From NORP110 sp051251595 (GTDB lineage: Bacteria; Pseudomonadota; Alphaproteobacteria; Rhodobacterales; Rhodobacteraceae), in the NCBI GenBank assembly GCA_051251595.1, contig JBPOFA010000008.1:136585-200584 (forward strand): 64,000 nt of DNA. The letters are read 5' to 3'. The notes beneath the pieces were generated by a model that saw nothing but the letters and a program-made list of their open reading frames with translations, searched no databases and was not told where the DNA came from. Positions 17,373 to 26,851 of the stretch are shown here, piece by piece; the first letter of the stretch is position 1, and every line of letters begins with the position of its first letter. Both the position numbers and the translations under genes were made by a program.

Positions 17373-18029
17373 TCAAATTCGTGAACGGCGCCAGCCTGCG
17401 GCGATCGCCTCTGCTTCGCTGCAAAACCATCGCTCGCCGCGAGATGCATTGATGCCAGTCTGCTCGTAGTATTTTTGCCCCGGGACGTGATAGATGTGTC
17501 CGTTCTTGGATATGTTCCCCTTAATCCGGCATTCCGTTGGTGCGACGGACGGTGCGGCTTTCCGGCTCGCACGGTATTCTGCTGGGTCCTCCAGCGTTCC
17601 TGCCCAAATCCCAATATTGGCGATTGAGGCTTCTTTTTCGGCGGAAACGTAGTCCAGCGAATATTTCACATAGGCTTGCGCCACCCCGTCACGCACAAGA
17701 ACTTCCGCTATGTCCTGGCCGTCAGAAAAACACCGTGCAACCGTGCGACCATACCGATCGTTCCCCAAATTCTCGCAGTTCGCAATCCTGCCTTGAAACT
17801 TTTTCCGCGCATTGCGCGTCGCCCATTTCCCGCAAGACCACGTTTTCCCGTTGGCCCTTTTGCAGGATTGGTCTGTTTCCGGGGCGTCGATCCCAAACAG
17901 GCGCACCGTGATTGAGCCGACCTTTACCGTATCCGCATCCGAAAACCTCATCTTTCCAGAGAAATCAGAAGCCTGCGCAGTGGGGGCAAACACAGACAAC
18001 AGAATGAAGAGGGAACAAATTCTTAACAT
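17373..18029 (-). CDS. Exported staphylococcal nuclease-like protein with C-terminal sunset domain
   Basis: This 218-residue protein has a signal peptide (LFILLSVFAPTAQA, then SDFSG). The SNase domain (about residues 22-150) shows the catalytic set: Asp in FSDADTVKV, Arg and Asp in VRLFGIDAPETDQ, and Arg in DRYGRTVARC. The C-terminal about 50 residues (CRIKGNIS ... RWFCSEAEAIAAGWR) match the small domain known as sunset, often attached to secreted proteins. Several Cys suggest disulfides. Likely a calcium-dependent nuclease in the periplasm or outside the cell. Confidence 0.87.
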   Translation of the reverse strand: MLRICSLFILLSVFAPTAQASDFSGKMRFSDADTVKVGSITVRLFGIDAPETDQSCKRANGKTWSCGKWATRNARKKFQGRIANCENLGNDRYGRTVARCFSDGQDIAEVLVRDGVAQAYVKYSLDYVSAEKEASIANIGIWAGTLEDPAEYRASRKAAPSVAPTECRIKGNISKNGHIYHVPGQKYYEQTGINASRGERWFCSEAEAIAAGWRRSRI

Positions 18030-18213
18030 TCCGTTAATATCTAACGAGACGGCATTTCGCGCAAGCCAGTCTATTTACGACATGAATTTCGTCGCAAATG
18101 CCCAAAAACACGACGTTACCTGCTTTGCCTCTCTCCGGTTACCCGTTAGGCTTTGGCCAAGCCCCGTCAACTCAACGGACGGGCATTGATTAAACAACAC
18201 GGGAGCTATCCAC

Positions 18214-19134
18214 ATGACCTTCAAAACGACTCTATCGGCGTTTGCCGTTGCTGCGATTTCCGGCACTGCAGCTTTTGCAGACTGCGACACTGTTACATTC
18301 TCTGACGTTGGCTGGACAGACATTACTGCCACCACTGCCACAACGACGTATGTTCTGGAGGCATTGGGCTATGACACGGAAACCAAAGTCCTGTCGGTTC
18401 CCGTTACATACATTTCCCTGGCCGAAGGCGATGTTGACGTGTTTCTGGGTAACTGGATGCCGACCATGGAAGGCGACATTGCCCCTTATCGCGACGCAGG
18501 TACTGTCGACACCGTCGTCGATAACCTGAATGGCACGGCCTACACGCTGGCCACGAACGGCCCAGGCGCGGCATTGGGCATCAAAACCTTTGCAGATCTG
18601 GCCACCCATGCAGACGCGCTGGACGGTAAGATTTACGGCATCGAGGCCGGGAATGACGGCAACCGCATTGTGATGGATCTGATCGACGCAGACACATTCG
18701 GCATGGGCGCGCTGGAAATGGTCGAAAGCTCTGAGCAAGGCATGTTGGCACAGGTTGACCGCGCCAGCAGCAAGGGCGAACCGATCGTCTTTCTTGGCTG
18801 GGCCCCACATCCGATGAACTCCAACTTTGAAGTCACCTATCTGACAGGCGGCGAAGAATGGTTTGGTGCCGAAGGCGACGTTTACACCAACACACGCGCT
18901 GGTTATGTCGACGAATGCCCAAATGTTGGGGCGCTGCTGAAGAACCTGAAATTCTCGCTGGATATGGAAAACTCTATCATGGGCGCGATTCTGGATGACG
19001 GCGAAGATGCAACAGACGCGGCCAAGACCTGGCTTTCCGCAAACCCTGACGTGCTGAACGTCTGGTTGGACGGTGTCACAACCAAAGATGGCGGCGATGC
19101 TGTCGCAGCGGTCAAATCCTCGCTTGGAATGTAA
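18214..19134 (+). CDS. choX: Choline ABC transporter substrate-binding protein
   Basis: This 306-residue periplasmic protein has a signal peptide ending in AAFAD. In the family choline is held by an aromatic box; candidate residues here are Trp in VGWTDI, Trp in GNWMPT, Tyr in TAYTLATN and Trp in LGWAPHPMN. CGGGAGCT lies about nine bases before the ATG. It heads a three-gene cho operon with permease and ATPase downstream. Choline rather than glycine betaine is inferred from overall similarity to ChoX; binding was not tested. Confidence 0.9.
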   Translation: MTFKTTLSAFAVAAISGTAAFADCDTVTFSDVGWTDITATTATTTYVLEALGYDTETKVLSVPVTYISLAEGDVDVFLGNWMPTMEGDIAPYRDAGTVDTVVDNLNGTAYTLATNGPGAALGIKTFADLATHADALDGKIYGIEAGNDGNRIVMDLIDADTFGMGALEMVESSEQGMLAQVDRASSKGEPIVFLGWAPHPMNSNFEVTYLTGGEEWFGAEGDVYTNTRAGYVDECPNVGALLKNLKFSLDMENSIMGAILDDGEDATDAAKTWLSANPDVLNVWLDGVTTKDGGDAVAAVKSSLGM

Positions 19135-19173
19135 GGAAATTGTGATCCCGTTTGGGATTGCACCGAACGACCT

Positions 19174-19201
19174 GAAGTCCCGGCAAAACCGCCGGGGCTT
19201 C
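19174..19201 (+). other. Stem-loop between choX and choW
   Basis: GAAGTCCCGGC and GCCGGGGCTTC form an 11 bp stem with one T-G pair around a six-base loop, in the 86 bp between choX and choW, with no T-run after it. Such hairpins after binding-protein genes usually stabilise the upstream message, which raises the binding protein above the membrane parts. Confidence 0.6.
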
Positions 19202-19220
19202 ACCAAGGGGGACGACATAT

Positions 19221-20057
19221 ATGTTTGAGTGGCTGACGGAAACGAAAATACCCGTAGGCAAGACCGCAAAAGCAGGATTCGAATGGCTGCGCGACAATGC
19301 GGCCTGGTTCTTTGACGGCTTTGAGACGATCCTTGGATGGATGATTGATCTGGTCTTGAACATCCTTCAGTTCCCGCCCCCGATTGTGATTATTGCGGCT
19401 TTCGTGGCCCTGACCTGGGCCCTGCAGCGCAGCTGGAAGCCGTGTTTGCTGGTCTTTCTTGGTTTTCTGTTCATCCTCAATCAAGGCTATTGGGATGAGA
19501 CGATGGAAAGCCTGACATTGGTTCTGTTTTCCTGCATCACCTGTATGGCCATTGGCGTGCCCATTGGCATCGCCGCGGCGCACCGCCCAAAGCTTTATTC
19601 CGCGATGCGCCCGATCCTGGATTTGATGCAAACCCTGCCGACATTCGTTTACCTGATTCCGATGATCGTGTTTTTCGGCATCGGCATGGTGCCCGGTTTG
19701 GTCGCCACCGTTATTTTCGTTTTACCCGCCCCGATCCGATTGACCTGGCTTGGGGTATCTTCGACCCCCACGGCCTTGCTGGAAGCGGCAGAGGCGTTCG
19801 GCGCGACCCCGCGTCAAACCCTTTGGAAAGTGGAATTGCCCTATGCCATCCCGCAAATCATGACCGGCCTGAACCAGACCATCATGCTGTCGCTGTCGAT
19901 GGTTGTGATTGCCGGGTTGGTTGGCGCTGATGGGTTGGGCGTACCTGTGGTCCGCGCGCTGAGCCAAGTGAATGCCGCGCTTGGATTTGAAAGCGGACTG
20001 GTGATTGTGGTTGTCGCAATCATGCTGGACAGAATGCTGCGGGTGGAACGCAAATGA
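19221..20057 (+). CDS. choW: Choline ABC transporter permease
   Basis: This 278-residue inner membrane subunit belongs to the OpuAB/ProW class and has about six membrane segments. The EAA loop that contacts the ATPase is visible at EAAEAFGATPRQTLWKVELP. The ATG follows AAGGGGGACG. Its 3' end overlaps choV by 4 bp (ATGA), so the two subunits are translationally coupled. Confidence 0.92.
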   Translation: MFEWLTETKIPVGKTAKAGFEWLRDNAAWFFDGFETILGWMIDLVLNILQFPPPIVIIAAFVALTWALQRSWKPCLLVFLGFLFILNQGYWDETMESLTLVLFSCITCMAIGVPIGIAAAHRPKLYSAMRPILDLMQTLPTFVYLIPMIVFFGIGMVPGLVATVIFVLPAPIRLTWLGVSSTPTALLEAAEAFGATPRQTLWKVELPYAIPQIMTGLNQTIMLSLSMVVIAGLVGADGLGVPVVRALSQVNAALGFESGLVIVVVAIMLDRMLRVERK

Positions 20058-21076
20058 ACGCTGTAGAATTTGATAACGTCTCTATCGTCTTTGGCGACGC
20101 ACCAGAGGCCGCCCTGCCCCTTATGGATCAGGGGAAATCCCGATCCGAAGTGCAGGACGCCACGCAACAGGTTCTGGGCGTTCACAACTGCTCATTGGAC
20201 GTTGCCAATGGCGAAATCCTTGTGCTGATGGGGTTATCCGGCTCTGGCAAGTCGACGCTTTTGCGCGCGGTGAACGGGTTGAACCCTGTCGCCCGCGGCG
20301 AGGTTCGCATCAACGATGGCGACCGAATGACAACCGTGACCAATGCCAGCACGGCAGAGCTGCGTGAACTACGCCTTAGCCGGGTTGCGATGGTGTTTCA
20401 GCAATTCGGACTGCTGCCCTGGCGCACAGTTGCCGAGAATGTGGGGCTGGGGCTAGAGCTGGGCGGCATGCCCAAGTCACAGCTGAACGCGAAAGTCACT
20501 GAACAACTGGCCCTTGTCAGCCTGTCCGACTGGGCCAACCGCAAAGTCGGAGAGTTGTCCGGCGGCATGCAACAGCGTGTCGGCTTGGCCCGCGCCTTTG
20601 CCACGGATGCGCCGATCCTGTTGATGGATGAACCGTTTTCGGCGCTGGACCCGTTGATCCGCACGCGGCTGCAGGATGAGTTGATTGATCTGCAGCAAAA
20701 GCTGAAACGCACCATTATTTTCGTCAGCCACGATCTGGACGAAGCTTTTCGTCTGGGCGACAGAATCGCGATCATGGAAGGCGGGCGGATTGTGCAATGC
20801 GGCACGCCACGCGACATCTTTTCTAACCCGGAAAATGAGTATGTGGCGGATTTCGTGGCCCATATGAACCCATTGGGTGTGCTTTGTGCCCGCGATGTCA
20901 TGGAACCGGCGACTGACATGCCTTCTGAAACGGTTGGGCCGGATGAAGAAATCAACGCCGTGATGCAACGTGTACAGGAAACGGGCACGCCGGTTGGTGT
21001 GGTGGAAGACGGCAAATTGCTGGGACAGGTGACACGCGATACCGTGCTGGCGAAACTGCTTGATCCACGCAGCTAG
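20054..21076 (+). CDS. choV: Choline ABC transporter ATP-binding protein
   Basis: This is a 340-residue ATPase of the ProV/OpuAA class. The Walker A motif is GLSGSGKST, the signature LSGGMQQR, Walker B ILLMDEPFSALD and the switch His is in FVSHDLDEA. An N-terminal extension of about 50 residues and a short CBS-like C-terminus after residue 270 are typical of the osmoprotectant branch. The gene is last in the operon and converges closely with a DMT transporter gene. No betaine synthesis genes (betABC, betI) are in this window. Confidence 0.92.
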   Translation: MNAVEFDNVSIVFGDAPEAALPLMDQGKSRSEVQDATQQVLGVHNCSLDVANGEILVLMGLSGSGKSTLLRAVNGLNPVARGEVRINDGDRMTTVTNASTAELRELRLSRVAMVFQQFGLLPWRTVAENVGLGLELGGMPKSQLNAKVTEQLALVSLSDWANRKVGELSGGMQQRVGLARAFATDAPILLMDEPFSALDPLIRTRLQDELIDLQQKLKRTIIFVSHDLDEAFRLGDRIAIMEGGRIVQCGTPRDIFSNPENEYVADFVAHMNPLGVLCARDVMEPATDMPSETVGPDEEINAVMQRVQETGTPVGVVEDGKLLGQVTRDTVLAKLLDPRS

Positions 21077-21097
21077 GGTCAACGCGGCGCAGAACCG

Positions 21098-21997
21098 TTA
21101 GACGTTTGGAACGGCTGGCGTCGGCTGCGCACGCTTTTTCAGCACGGCTTCGCGCCAGCTGATGAAGCTGACCGAAGTCATGATGACCAATCCACCGATA
21201 ATGACCCATCCATCGATAGGCTCGCCAAACAGCACGGCCCCGATTGTCACGGCCCAGACAAGCTGTAGGAAGGTGACGGGTTGCGTAACGGTCACTGGGG
21301 CCGCGGCGAATGCTTTGGTCATGGACAGATGTCCTGCCGTCGCAAAACACGCCACCAGAAACAACCAGCCCAGCTGTGCCAGGGTCGGCGTGATCCAGAC
21401 CGCCGCTGCAAAGGGGGCAAGGCCGATCGTCACCGTAATGGATAGCATGCCGACAACAACCGGCGCGCTGAATTTCCCCGACATCAGCTTGGCGATCAAA
21501 TAGCTGCCAGCAAAGAACAAGGCCGCCCCGATCATCGCAACATGCCCGATTGAAAGCGCACGAAAGCCGGGGCGCAGAATGATGAACGCCCCAGCCAGCG
21601 CGAAACAGACGGCCAGGATCCGGCGAAAGGCCAGCTTTTCGCCCAGGAAAAGCGCCGCGCCAATCGTCACATAGATCGGCGTCATGTACCCCATGGCCGT
21701 CACATCTCCAAGCGGGATAAGCGTCATTGCAAAGAACCACAGGATCACGCCCAGGGAATGAACAAACCCTCGCAATGCAAACAGCGCGACAGAGCGTCGG
21801 GACATGTTCGCCTGAAAGATCGGGCGCAGCATCGGCACAAGAAAGACCAGCCCCAAGACGTATCTTAGGAATGCAGCCTCTGCCGCGGGGACTCCCTGCC
21901 CTACATGTTTTACGATGACGTTGACGATCACAAACATGATGCCGGTCAACAGCATCCAAAGCACCCCTTGAAACGGGCGATCAGAATTCTGGTTCAT
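21098..21997 (-). CDS. DMT superfamily transporter (EamA)
   Basis: This 299-residue inner membrane protein has about ten hydrophobic segments in two EamA repeats (GYMTPIYVTIGAALFLGE at the end of the first and LQLVWAVTIGAVLFGEPIDG at the end of the second). It ends 22 bp from choV and is convergent with it. Members export amino acids, metabolites or drugs; the substrate is not predictable. A second DMT gene occurs at 26852-27778 but is not a close copy. Confidence 0.87.
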   Translation of the reverse strand: MNQNSDRPFQGVLWMLLTGIMFVIVNVIVKHVGQGVPAAEAAFLRYVLGLVFLVPMLRPIFQANMSRRSVALFALRGFVHSLGVILWFFAMTLIPLGDVTAMGYMTPIYVTIGAALFLGEKLAFRRILAVCFALAGAFIILRPGFRALSIGHVAMIGAALFFAGSYLIAKLMSGKFSAPVVVGMLSITVTIGLAPFAAAVWITPTLAQLGWLFLVACFATAGHLSMTKAFAAAPVTVTQPVTFLQLVWAVTIGAVLFGEPIDGWVIIGGLVIMTSVSFISWREAVLKKRAQPTPAVPNV

Positions 21998-22049
21998 GAC
22001 CGGCAGATGATCTTAATCAGCCGTGGGATACAAGCCCCGGACGCAGCTG

Positions 22050-22790
22050 TTACAGCTGTTCCATGATTTCGTCGGAAACTTCGAAATTCGCCGTGACACG
22101 CTGCACGTCGTCATCGTCTTCCAATGCGTCGATCAGCTTCATCAGTTTTTGCATAGAGTCCAGATCCATCTCTGTGGTCGTGGTCGGCTGCCAGATAAGC
22201 TTGGTCGATTCGCTTTCGCCCAATTGCTCTTCCAGTGAATTTGAGACCTCATTCAGATCAGTATCCGCACAGATGATCCGGTGCCCATCTTCGGAACTTT
22301 CGGCATCTTCTGCACCAGCCTCGATGGCGGCCATCATGACGGTATCAGCGTCACCAACAGATGCGGGGTAAGACACTTCGCCCTTACGTTCGAACATGAA
22401 AGACACCGATCCGGTTTCCCCCAGATTGCCACCGTTCTTGGTAAATGTAGAACGGACCGTAGACGCGGTGCGGTTGCGATTATCTGTCATCGCCTCAACG
22501 ATGACGGCAACGCCATTGGGGCCATAGCCCTCATAGCGGATTTCTTCGTAATCATCGCCTTCGCCCGCTTGCGACTTTTTGATCGCCCGTTCGATCACAT
22601 CCTTGGGGACGGAAACTGACTTGGCCTCTTTAACGGCCATGCGCAAACGTGGGTTTTTATCCGGATCAGGGTCGCCCATTTTCGCGGCAACGGTGATTTC
22701 CTTGGACAGTTTGGAAAAAAGCTTGGCGCGCACAGCATCCTGACGGCCCTTGCGGTGTTGGATGTTTGCCCATTTTGAATGGCCTGCCAT
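22050..22790 (-). CDS. yebC: YebC/PmpR family protein
   Basis: This 246-residue protein of the YebC/PmpR/TACO1 family is described as a DNA-binding regulator and, more recently, as a translation factor for difficult peptide stretches. The start MAGHSKWANIQHRKGRQD is diagnostic, so the ATG at 22790 is used although the frame extends 21 codons. RYEGYGPNGVAVIVE is the second signature, and the C-terminus is acidic. Monocistronic here. Confidence 0.95.
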   Translation of the reverse strand: MAGHSKWANIQHRKGRQDAVRAKLFSKLSKEITVAAKMGDPDPDKNPRLRMAVKEAKSVSVPKDVIERAIKKSQAGEGDDYEEIRYEGYGPNGVAVIVEAMTDNRNRTASTVRSTFTKNGGNLGETGSVSFMFERKGEVSYPASVGDADTVMMAAIEAGAEDAESSEDGHRIICADTDLNEVSNSLEEQLGESESTKLIWQPTTTTEMDLDSMQKLMKLIDALEDDDDVQRVTANFEVSDEIMEQL

Positions 22791-22918
22791 GTGCTTTGCC
22801 TCCATCGAAATTTCTGTCCAGTCTCTATAAGGCACCAGAACCCTGCCCTGCAAGTGGCGCTTGTCATTGCAATTGCAGTCTTTATCCGTTTCTTTGGGGC
22901 CAAATCCGTGAGGGCGCG

Positions 22919-24700
22919 ATGACCAGTGAACAAATTATCCTTTTCAGCCTCTTTGGTGGCGTGTTTGCAATGCTGCTTTGGGGCAAATTCAGATATGATA
23001 TTGTTGCCTTTTCGGCCCTGTTGATCGGGGTCGTTCTGGGGGTCGTGCCCACCAAGGACGCGTTTTCCGGCTTTGGTCATCCCGCCACAATCGTCGTGGC
23101 GCTGGTTCTGGTTGTGTCTGCCGGGCTGGTGCGCTCGGGTGCTGTGTTTTTGATCACGCGCACCTTGATCGACAGCGCCCGAAATCTGGGCGCGCATATC
23201 GCGATTATGGGGGCTGTCGGGGGCATATTGTCGGCCTTTATGAACAATGTCGCGGCGCTCGCCTTGTTGATGCCGGTTGATATTCAGACCGCGCGCAAAG
23301 CCGGACGCGCGCCGGGGCTGTCCTTGATGCCGCTGTCCTTTGCGACGATCCTTGGCGGGATGGCGACCCTAATCGGCACGCCGCCGAACATCATCATAGC
23401 GTCGATCCGTGAGGATGCGTTTGGCGAGCCTTTCAAAATGTTCGACTTTGCCCCGGTTGGCGGCGTGACCGCGATTGTCGGATTGATCTTTGTCGCCCTG
23501 ATCGGCTGGCGCCTGATCCCAGTGCCTGCAGATGACAAGCAGGCGTCAAGCGGCTTTGATGATTTGGCGAACTACATCGCAGAGCTGACCGTGCCCAAAG
23601 GCTCCAAGCATATCGGCAAACGTCTGGGCGAGTTTTATGAAGTTGCCGAGAAAAACGACGTCGCGATCCTTGGCCTGCTGCGCGACGAAAAACGGCGCTA
23701 TGGGTTGCAAAAGAACGCAAGCCTGAGGGCCGGTGACACCTTGCTGCTGGAAGCGACGCCAGACGCGCTGGACGAATTCCGTGCGGCTTTGACGCTGGAT
23801 TTCGCGGATGAGGCCCGTCAGGAACGCCTGCGGGCAGATGGCGACGGGCTTAGCATGGTCGAAGTTGTGGTGACGGATCAGTCGCGCCTGAATGGCAGAA
23901 CGGCTGAATCCGTTGGCCTGTCCTGGCGTCGCTCAACCGTGCTGATGGGGATTTCCCGGCAAGGCAAACGCATCACGCAGCAGATGCGGAAAACGAAGCT
24001 GCAGACCGGGGACATTCTGTTGCTGCTGGCCCCGAAAGACCAGGCCAGTGACGTTGTGGAATGGCTGGGGTGCCTGCCCCTTGCAGATCGCGGGCTTGCG
24101 GTGACGGAGGACAGCAAAGTCTGGCTGGCGATTGGCCTTTTCGCGGCAGCGGTTCTGGCGGCCAGCGTCGGCTTGCTGTACTTGCCGATCGCGCTTGGTC
24201 TGGTGGTGGTTGGCTATGTGCTGACCAAGATCGTCCCCCTGTCAGAGCTTTACACCCATATCGAATGGCCCGTGGTGGTTTTGCTGGGATCGATGATCCC
24301 GCTTGGCGCTGCGCTGGACAGTTCCGGGGGCACCCAGTTGATTGCCAATACCCTGGTCAACCTGACCAATGGCATGCCAGCCTGGGCTATTCTGACGGTA
24401 TTGATGCTGGTGACGATGACCCTGTCAGACGTGCTGAACAACACGGCTACAACGATCGTAGCGGCCCCGGTTGGGATCCAGATGGCGCAAAGCCTTGGCG
24501 TGTCCGCCGATCCGTTTTTGATGGCGGTGGCCGTGGCTGCGTCCTGTGCGTTCCTGACGCCGATTGGACATAAGAACAACACGCTGATCCTTGGCCCCGG
24601 CGGATATAGCTTTGGCGATTATTGGCGCATGGGATTGCCGTTGGAGATACTGGTGGTCATTGTGTCGATCCCGGCGATCTTGCTGTTCTGGCCGCTTTAG
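22919..24700 (+). CDS. SLC13-type carrier with two RCK_C domains (first copy)
   Basis: This 593-residue membrane protein of the divalent anion:Na+ symporter/ArsB-like superfamily has two transport bundles separated by two soluble TrkA_C/RCK_C domains (about residues 200-400). Superfamily loop motifs are GTPPNIII in the first bundle and the matching PIGHKNNTLILGPGGY in the second. The ATG at 22919 follows GAGGGCGCG. It points toward a paralogue of identical predicted length (25053-26834). Candidate substrates are sulfate, dicarboxylates or other anions; none is proven. Confidence 0.85.
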   Translation: MTSEQIILFSLFGGVFAMLLWGKFRYDIVAFSALLIGVVLGVVPTKDAFSGFGHPATIVVALVLVVSAGLVRSGAVFLITRTLIDSARNLGAHIAIMGAVGGILSAFMNNVAALALLMPVDIQTARKAGRAPGLSLMPLSFATILGGMATLIGTPPNIIIASIREDAFGEPFKMFDFAPVGGVTAIVGLIFVALIGWRLIPVPADDKQASSGFDDLANYIAELTVPKGSKHIGKRLGEFYEVAEKNDVAILGLLRDEKRRYGLQKNASLRAGDTLLLEATPDALDEFRAALTLDFADEARQERLRADGDGLSMVEVVVTDQSRLNGRTAESVGLSWRRSTVLMGISRQGKRITQQMRKTKLQTGDILLLLAPKDQASDVVEWLGCLPLADRGLAVTEDSKVWLAIGLFAAAVLAASVGLLYLPIALGLVVVGYVLTKIVPLSELYTHIEWPVVVLLGSMIPLGAALDSSGGTQLIANTLVNLTNGMPAWAILTVLMLVTMTLSDVLNNTATTIVAAPVGIQMAQSLGVSADPFLMAVAVAASCAFLTPIGHKNNTLILGPGGYSFGDYWRMGLPLEILVVIVSIPAILLFWPL

Positions 24701-25053
24701 GGTGCCGCGAAAACCGTGCTCTGGCCTTTGTCATCGGTGACCGAGACTCTGACCGGGGCTTGCGCGGCATCACCCGTTTGCTTTTCTAACACACGGCGCG
24801 GCGGCGCGATGTCAGACGCCCCCCGAACGTCATAGGCGTATAGATAGGGACAACCGCTCAGCCGGCCCGTCCACTCTTGCGCCCTGCCCGGCCGGTTGCC
24901 CACGCACAGGCTGCCCTCTGACATGATCACATTCACCGAATCGCGATAAAGGATCGCCCGGTCAGGTTGTGCCGATTTGGGGCCTCCAGATGTGCTGGCG
25001 CATCCAGAAACGCTCAGAACCAACAGGGCGGAAATTGCAAAAGACTTTAGCAT
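24697..25053 (-). CDS. Small lipoprotein of unknown function
   Basis: This 118-residue protein has a type II signal peptide: Lys-3, a hydrophobic core and the lipobox VSGC (lipidated Cys near residue 18). Two further Cys (SLCVGN, SGCPYLY) could pair. It is translationally coupled to the upstream SLC13-type gene (stop and start share one base, TGATG) and its end overlaps the convergent first SLC13 gene by 4 bp. Position suggests an accessory role with the carrier, but this is only inference. Confidence 0.8.
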   Translation of the reverse strand: MLKSFAISALLVLSVSGCASTSGGPKSAQPDRAILYRDSVNVIMSEGSLCVGNRPGRAQEWTGRLSGCPYLYAYDVRGASDIAPPRRVLEKQTGDAAQAPVRVSVTDDKGQSTVFAAP

Positions 25054-26834
25054 CAGAGCGGCCAGATGAAGGGAATGACAGCCGAGGCCAAGATGCCAAC
25101 GGACAGGTTCAAGGGGATCCCGACGCGCATAAAGTCGGTGAATTTATAGCCGCCCGGCCCGTACACCAGCATGTTGGTCTGATAGCCGATTGGCGTCGCG
25201 AAAGAGGCCGACGCCGCAACCATCACGGCCACCACAAGCGGGCGCGGATCGACGCCCAGGGCTTGCGCCAAGCCAATGGCGATCGGTGTGACGACAACGG
25301 CGACGGCGTTGTTTGAAACCAGCTCTGTCAAAACCGATGTTAGCAGATAAATCGCCCAAATGATCATAAAGGGCGGCAATTGCCCAAGTGCTGGCGCGAT
25401 TGCCTCGACGATCAAACTGACCGCCCCGGACGCATCCAGCGCCGCCCCAATCGCCAGCATCGCAAAGATAAGCGCCAACAACCGGCCATCCACAAAGGAA
25501 AACGCCTCTTCCGCGTCGATGCAACGGGTGAGCAGCACCAACGCCACCGCCAGCACGGCGAGCAGAAAGATTGGTGCGACACCAAGCGCCGCCAGCACCA
25601 CAAGCGCGGCCAAGGTCGCTATTGCAATTGGCGCGTGCGAGCGACGAAACGCGCGCGCAGACGGTTGGCTGATGTCCAACATGTCCATGTCAGCCGCCAA
25701 GCGTTGGATGTCTTCTGGAGCGCCCTCTAGCAGCAACGTGTCCCCGACCCGCACGACCAAATCGTCCAGTTGCCGACCGATATTCTGGTTCCGCCGGTGA
25801 ACCGCCAAAGGATACACACCGTAGCGACGGCGCAATCGCAAGGCCCCCAAGGACCGCCCGATCATCCGGCAACCCGGAGAGATCAACACCTCTACCGTTG
25901 AGGTTTGAACAGAGCTAAGCTTGTCCACCATCCGCAATTGCTTGTTTTGTTGCAGGCCCAACAGCTCTGTCATTTCGGTGCGCAGGACGACACGGTCCCC
26001 GGCCTGCAATTCCACCGGCGCCAGATCCCGCCGCAGGGACGCGTCCCCGCGCAGCACGTCGATGAGCCGAACGCCTTCGCGTCGAAATAAATCGACCATG
26101 GTGACATTCTGGCCCACAAGCTCGCTGTCTTCGGGGATCGCCACCTCTGTGAAAAACTTCATTTTCGACTTGTTGGATAAAAGAGAGGCCATGCTGGCGC
26201 GATCCGGCAAAAGCCGGGGCGCGATAAAGCGCAGGTAAATCATGCCCCAGATGACCAAAACGATGCCAAGCGGGGTGACTTCGAAAATCGTGAAGGCCTT
26301 TAGCCCTTGTGCGCGGGCGACACCATCGACCAGAAGGTTTGTTGACGTGCCGATCAAGGTCAGGGTTCCGCCCAGGATTGCCGCATAGGACAAGGGGATC
26401 AGAAATTTCGACGCGGAAATGTTCATCTTGCTGGCCAATTGAACAAAGACCGGGATCATGACCACGACTACTGGTGTGTTGGACACGAAGGCAGACGCAA
26501 CGACAACAAAGGCGATCATCGCCCCAATGGCGACCATGGGGCGGGCATCGGCTTGGCCTTCGGCGATCTTGGTGAACCAATCCAAGGCCCCGGTGCGCAC
26601 AAGGGCCCCCATCACGATGAACATGCCCGCAATGGTCCAGGGGGCCGGATTGCCCAACACCGCCAGGGCGTCATCGTATGGAAGTATGCCAAGGGCCAGC
26701 ATGACTGCCGCCCCCGCAATCGCAACCACCTCTGTTGGATAGCTTTCGCGCACAAACAGAATGAACATTATCACAACCACCGTAAGCGCCAGAATGGCCT
26801 CACCGGTCGCGCTGAGTGAAAGAATCTCTAACAT
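25053..26834 (-). CDS. SLC13-type carrier with two RCK_C domains (second copy)
   Basis: This 593-residue membrane carrier has the same layout as the gene at 22919: an N-terminal bundle with IGTSTNLLVDG, two RCK_C domains (around residues 210-380) and a C-terminal bundle with PIGYQTNMLVYGPGGYKF. The two copies share only moderate similarity by eye, so they are old paralogues rather than a recent duplication. The lipoprotein gene follows on the same message. Confidence 0.85.
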   Translation of the reverse strand: MLEILSLSATGEAILALTVVVIMFILFVRESYPTEVVAIAGAAVMLALGILPYDDALAVLGNPAPWTIAGMFIVMGALVRTGALDWFTKIAEGQADARPMVAIGAMIAFVVVASAFVSNTPVVVVMIPVFVQLASKMNISASKFLIPLSYAAILGGTLTLIGTSTNLLVDGVARAQGLKAFTIFEVTPLGIVLVIWGMIYLRFIAPRLLPDRASMASLLSNKSKMKFFTEVAIPEDSELVGQNVTMVDLFRREGVRLIDVLRGDASLRRDLAPVELQAGDRVVLRTEMTELLGLQQNKQLRMVDKLSSVQTSTVEVLISPGCRMIGRSLGALRLRRRYGVYPLAVHRRNQNIGRQLDDLVVRVGDTLLLEGAPEDIQRLAADMDMLDISQPSARAFRRSHAPIAIATLAALVVLAALGVAPIFLLAVLAVALVLLTRCIDAEEAFSFVDGRLLALIFAMLAIGAALDASGAVSLIVEAIAPALGQLPPFMIIWAIYLLTSVLTELVSNNAVAVVVTPIAIGLAQALGVDPRPLVVAVMVAASASFATPIGYQTNMLVYGPGGYKFTDFMRVGIPLNLSVGILASAVIPFIWPL

Positions 26835-26851
26835 TCGAACCCGTTGGTTAA

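Noticed and set aside
18232..19269. 345-codon minus-strand frame opposite choX
   Set aside because: Fully antisense to choX, with composition typical of a reversed high-GC3 gene.
20952..21959. 335-codon minus-strand frame across the DMT gene
   Set aside because: Same strand as the DMT transporter but in another frame; no membrane pattern or start signals.
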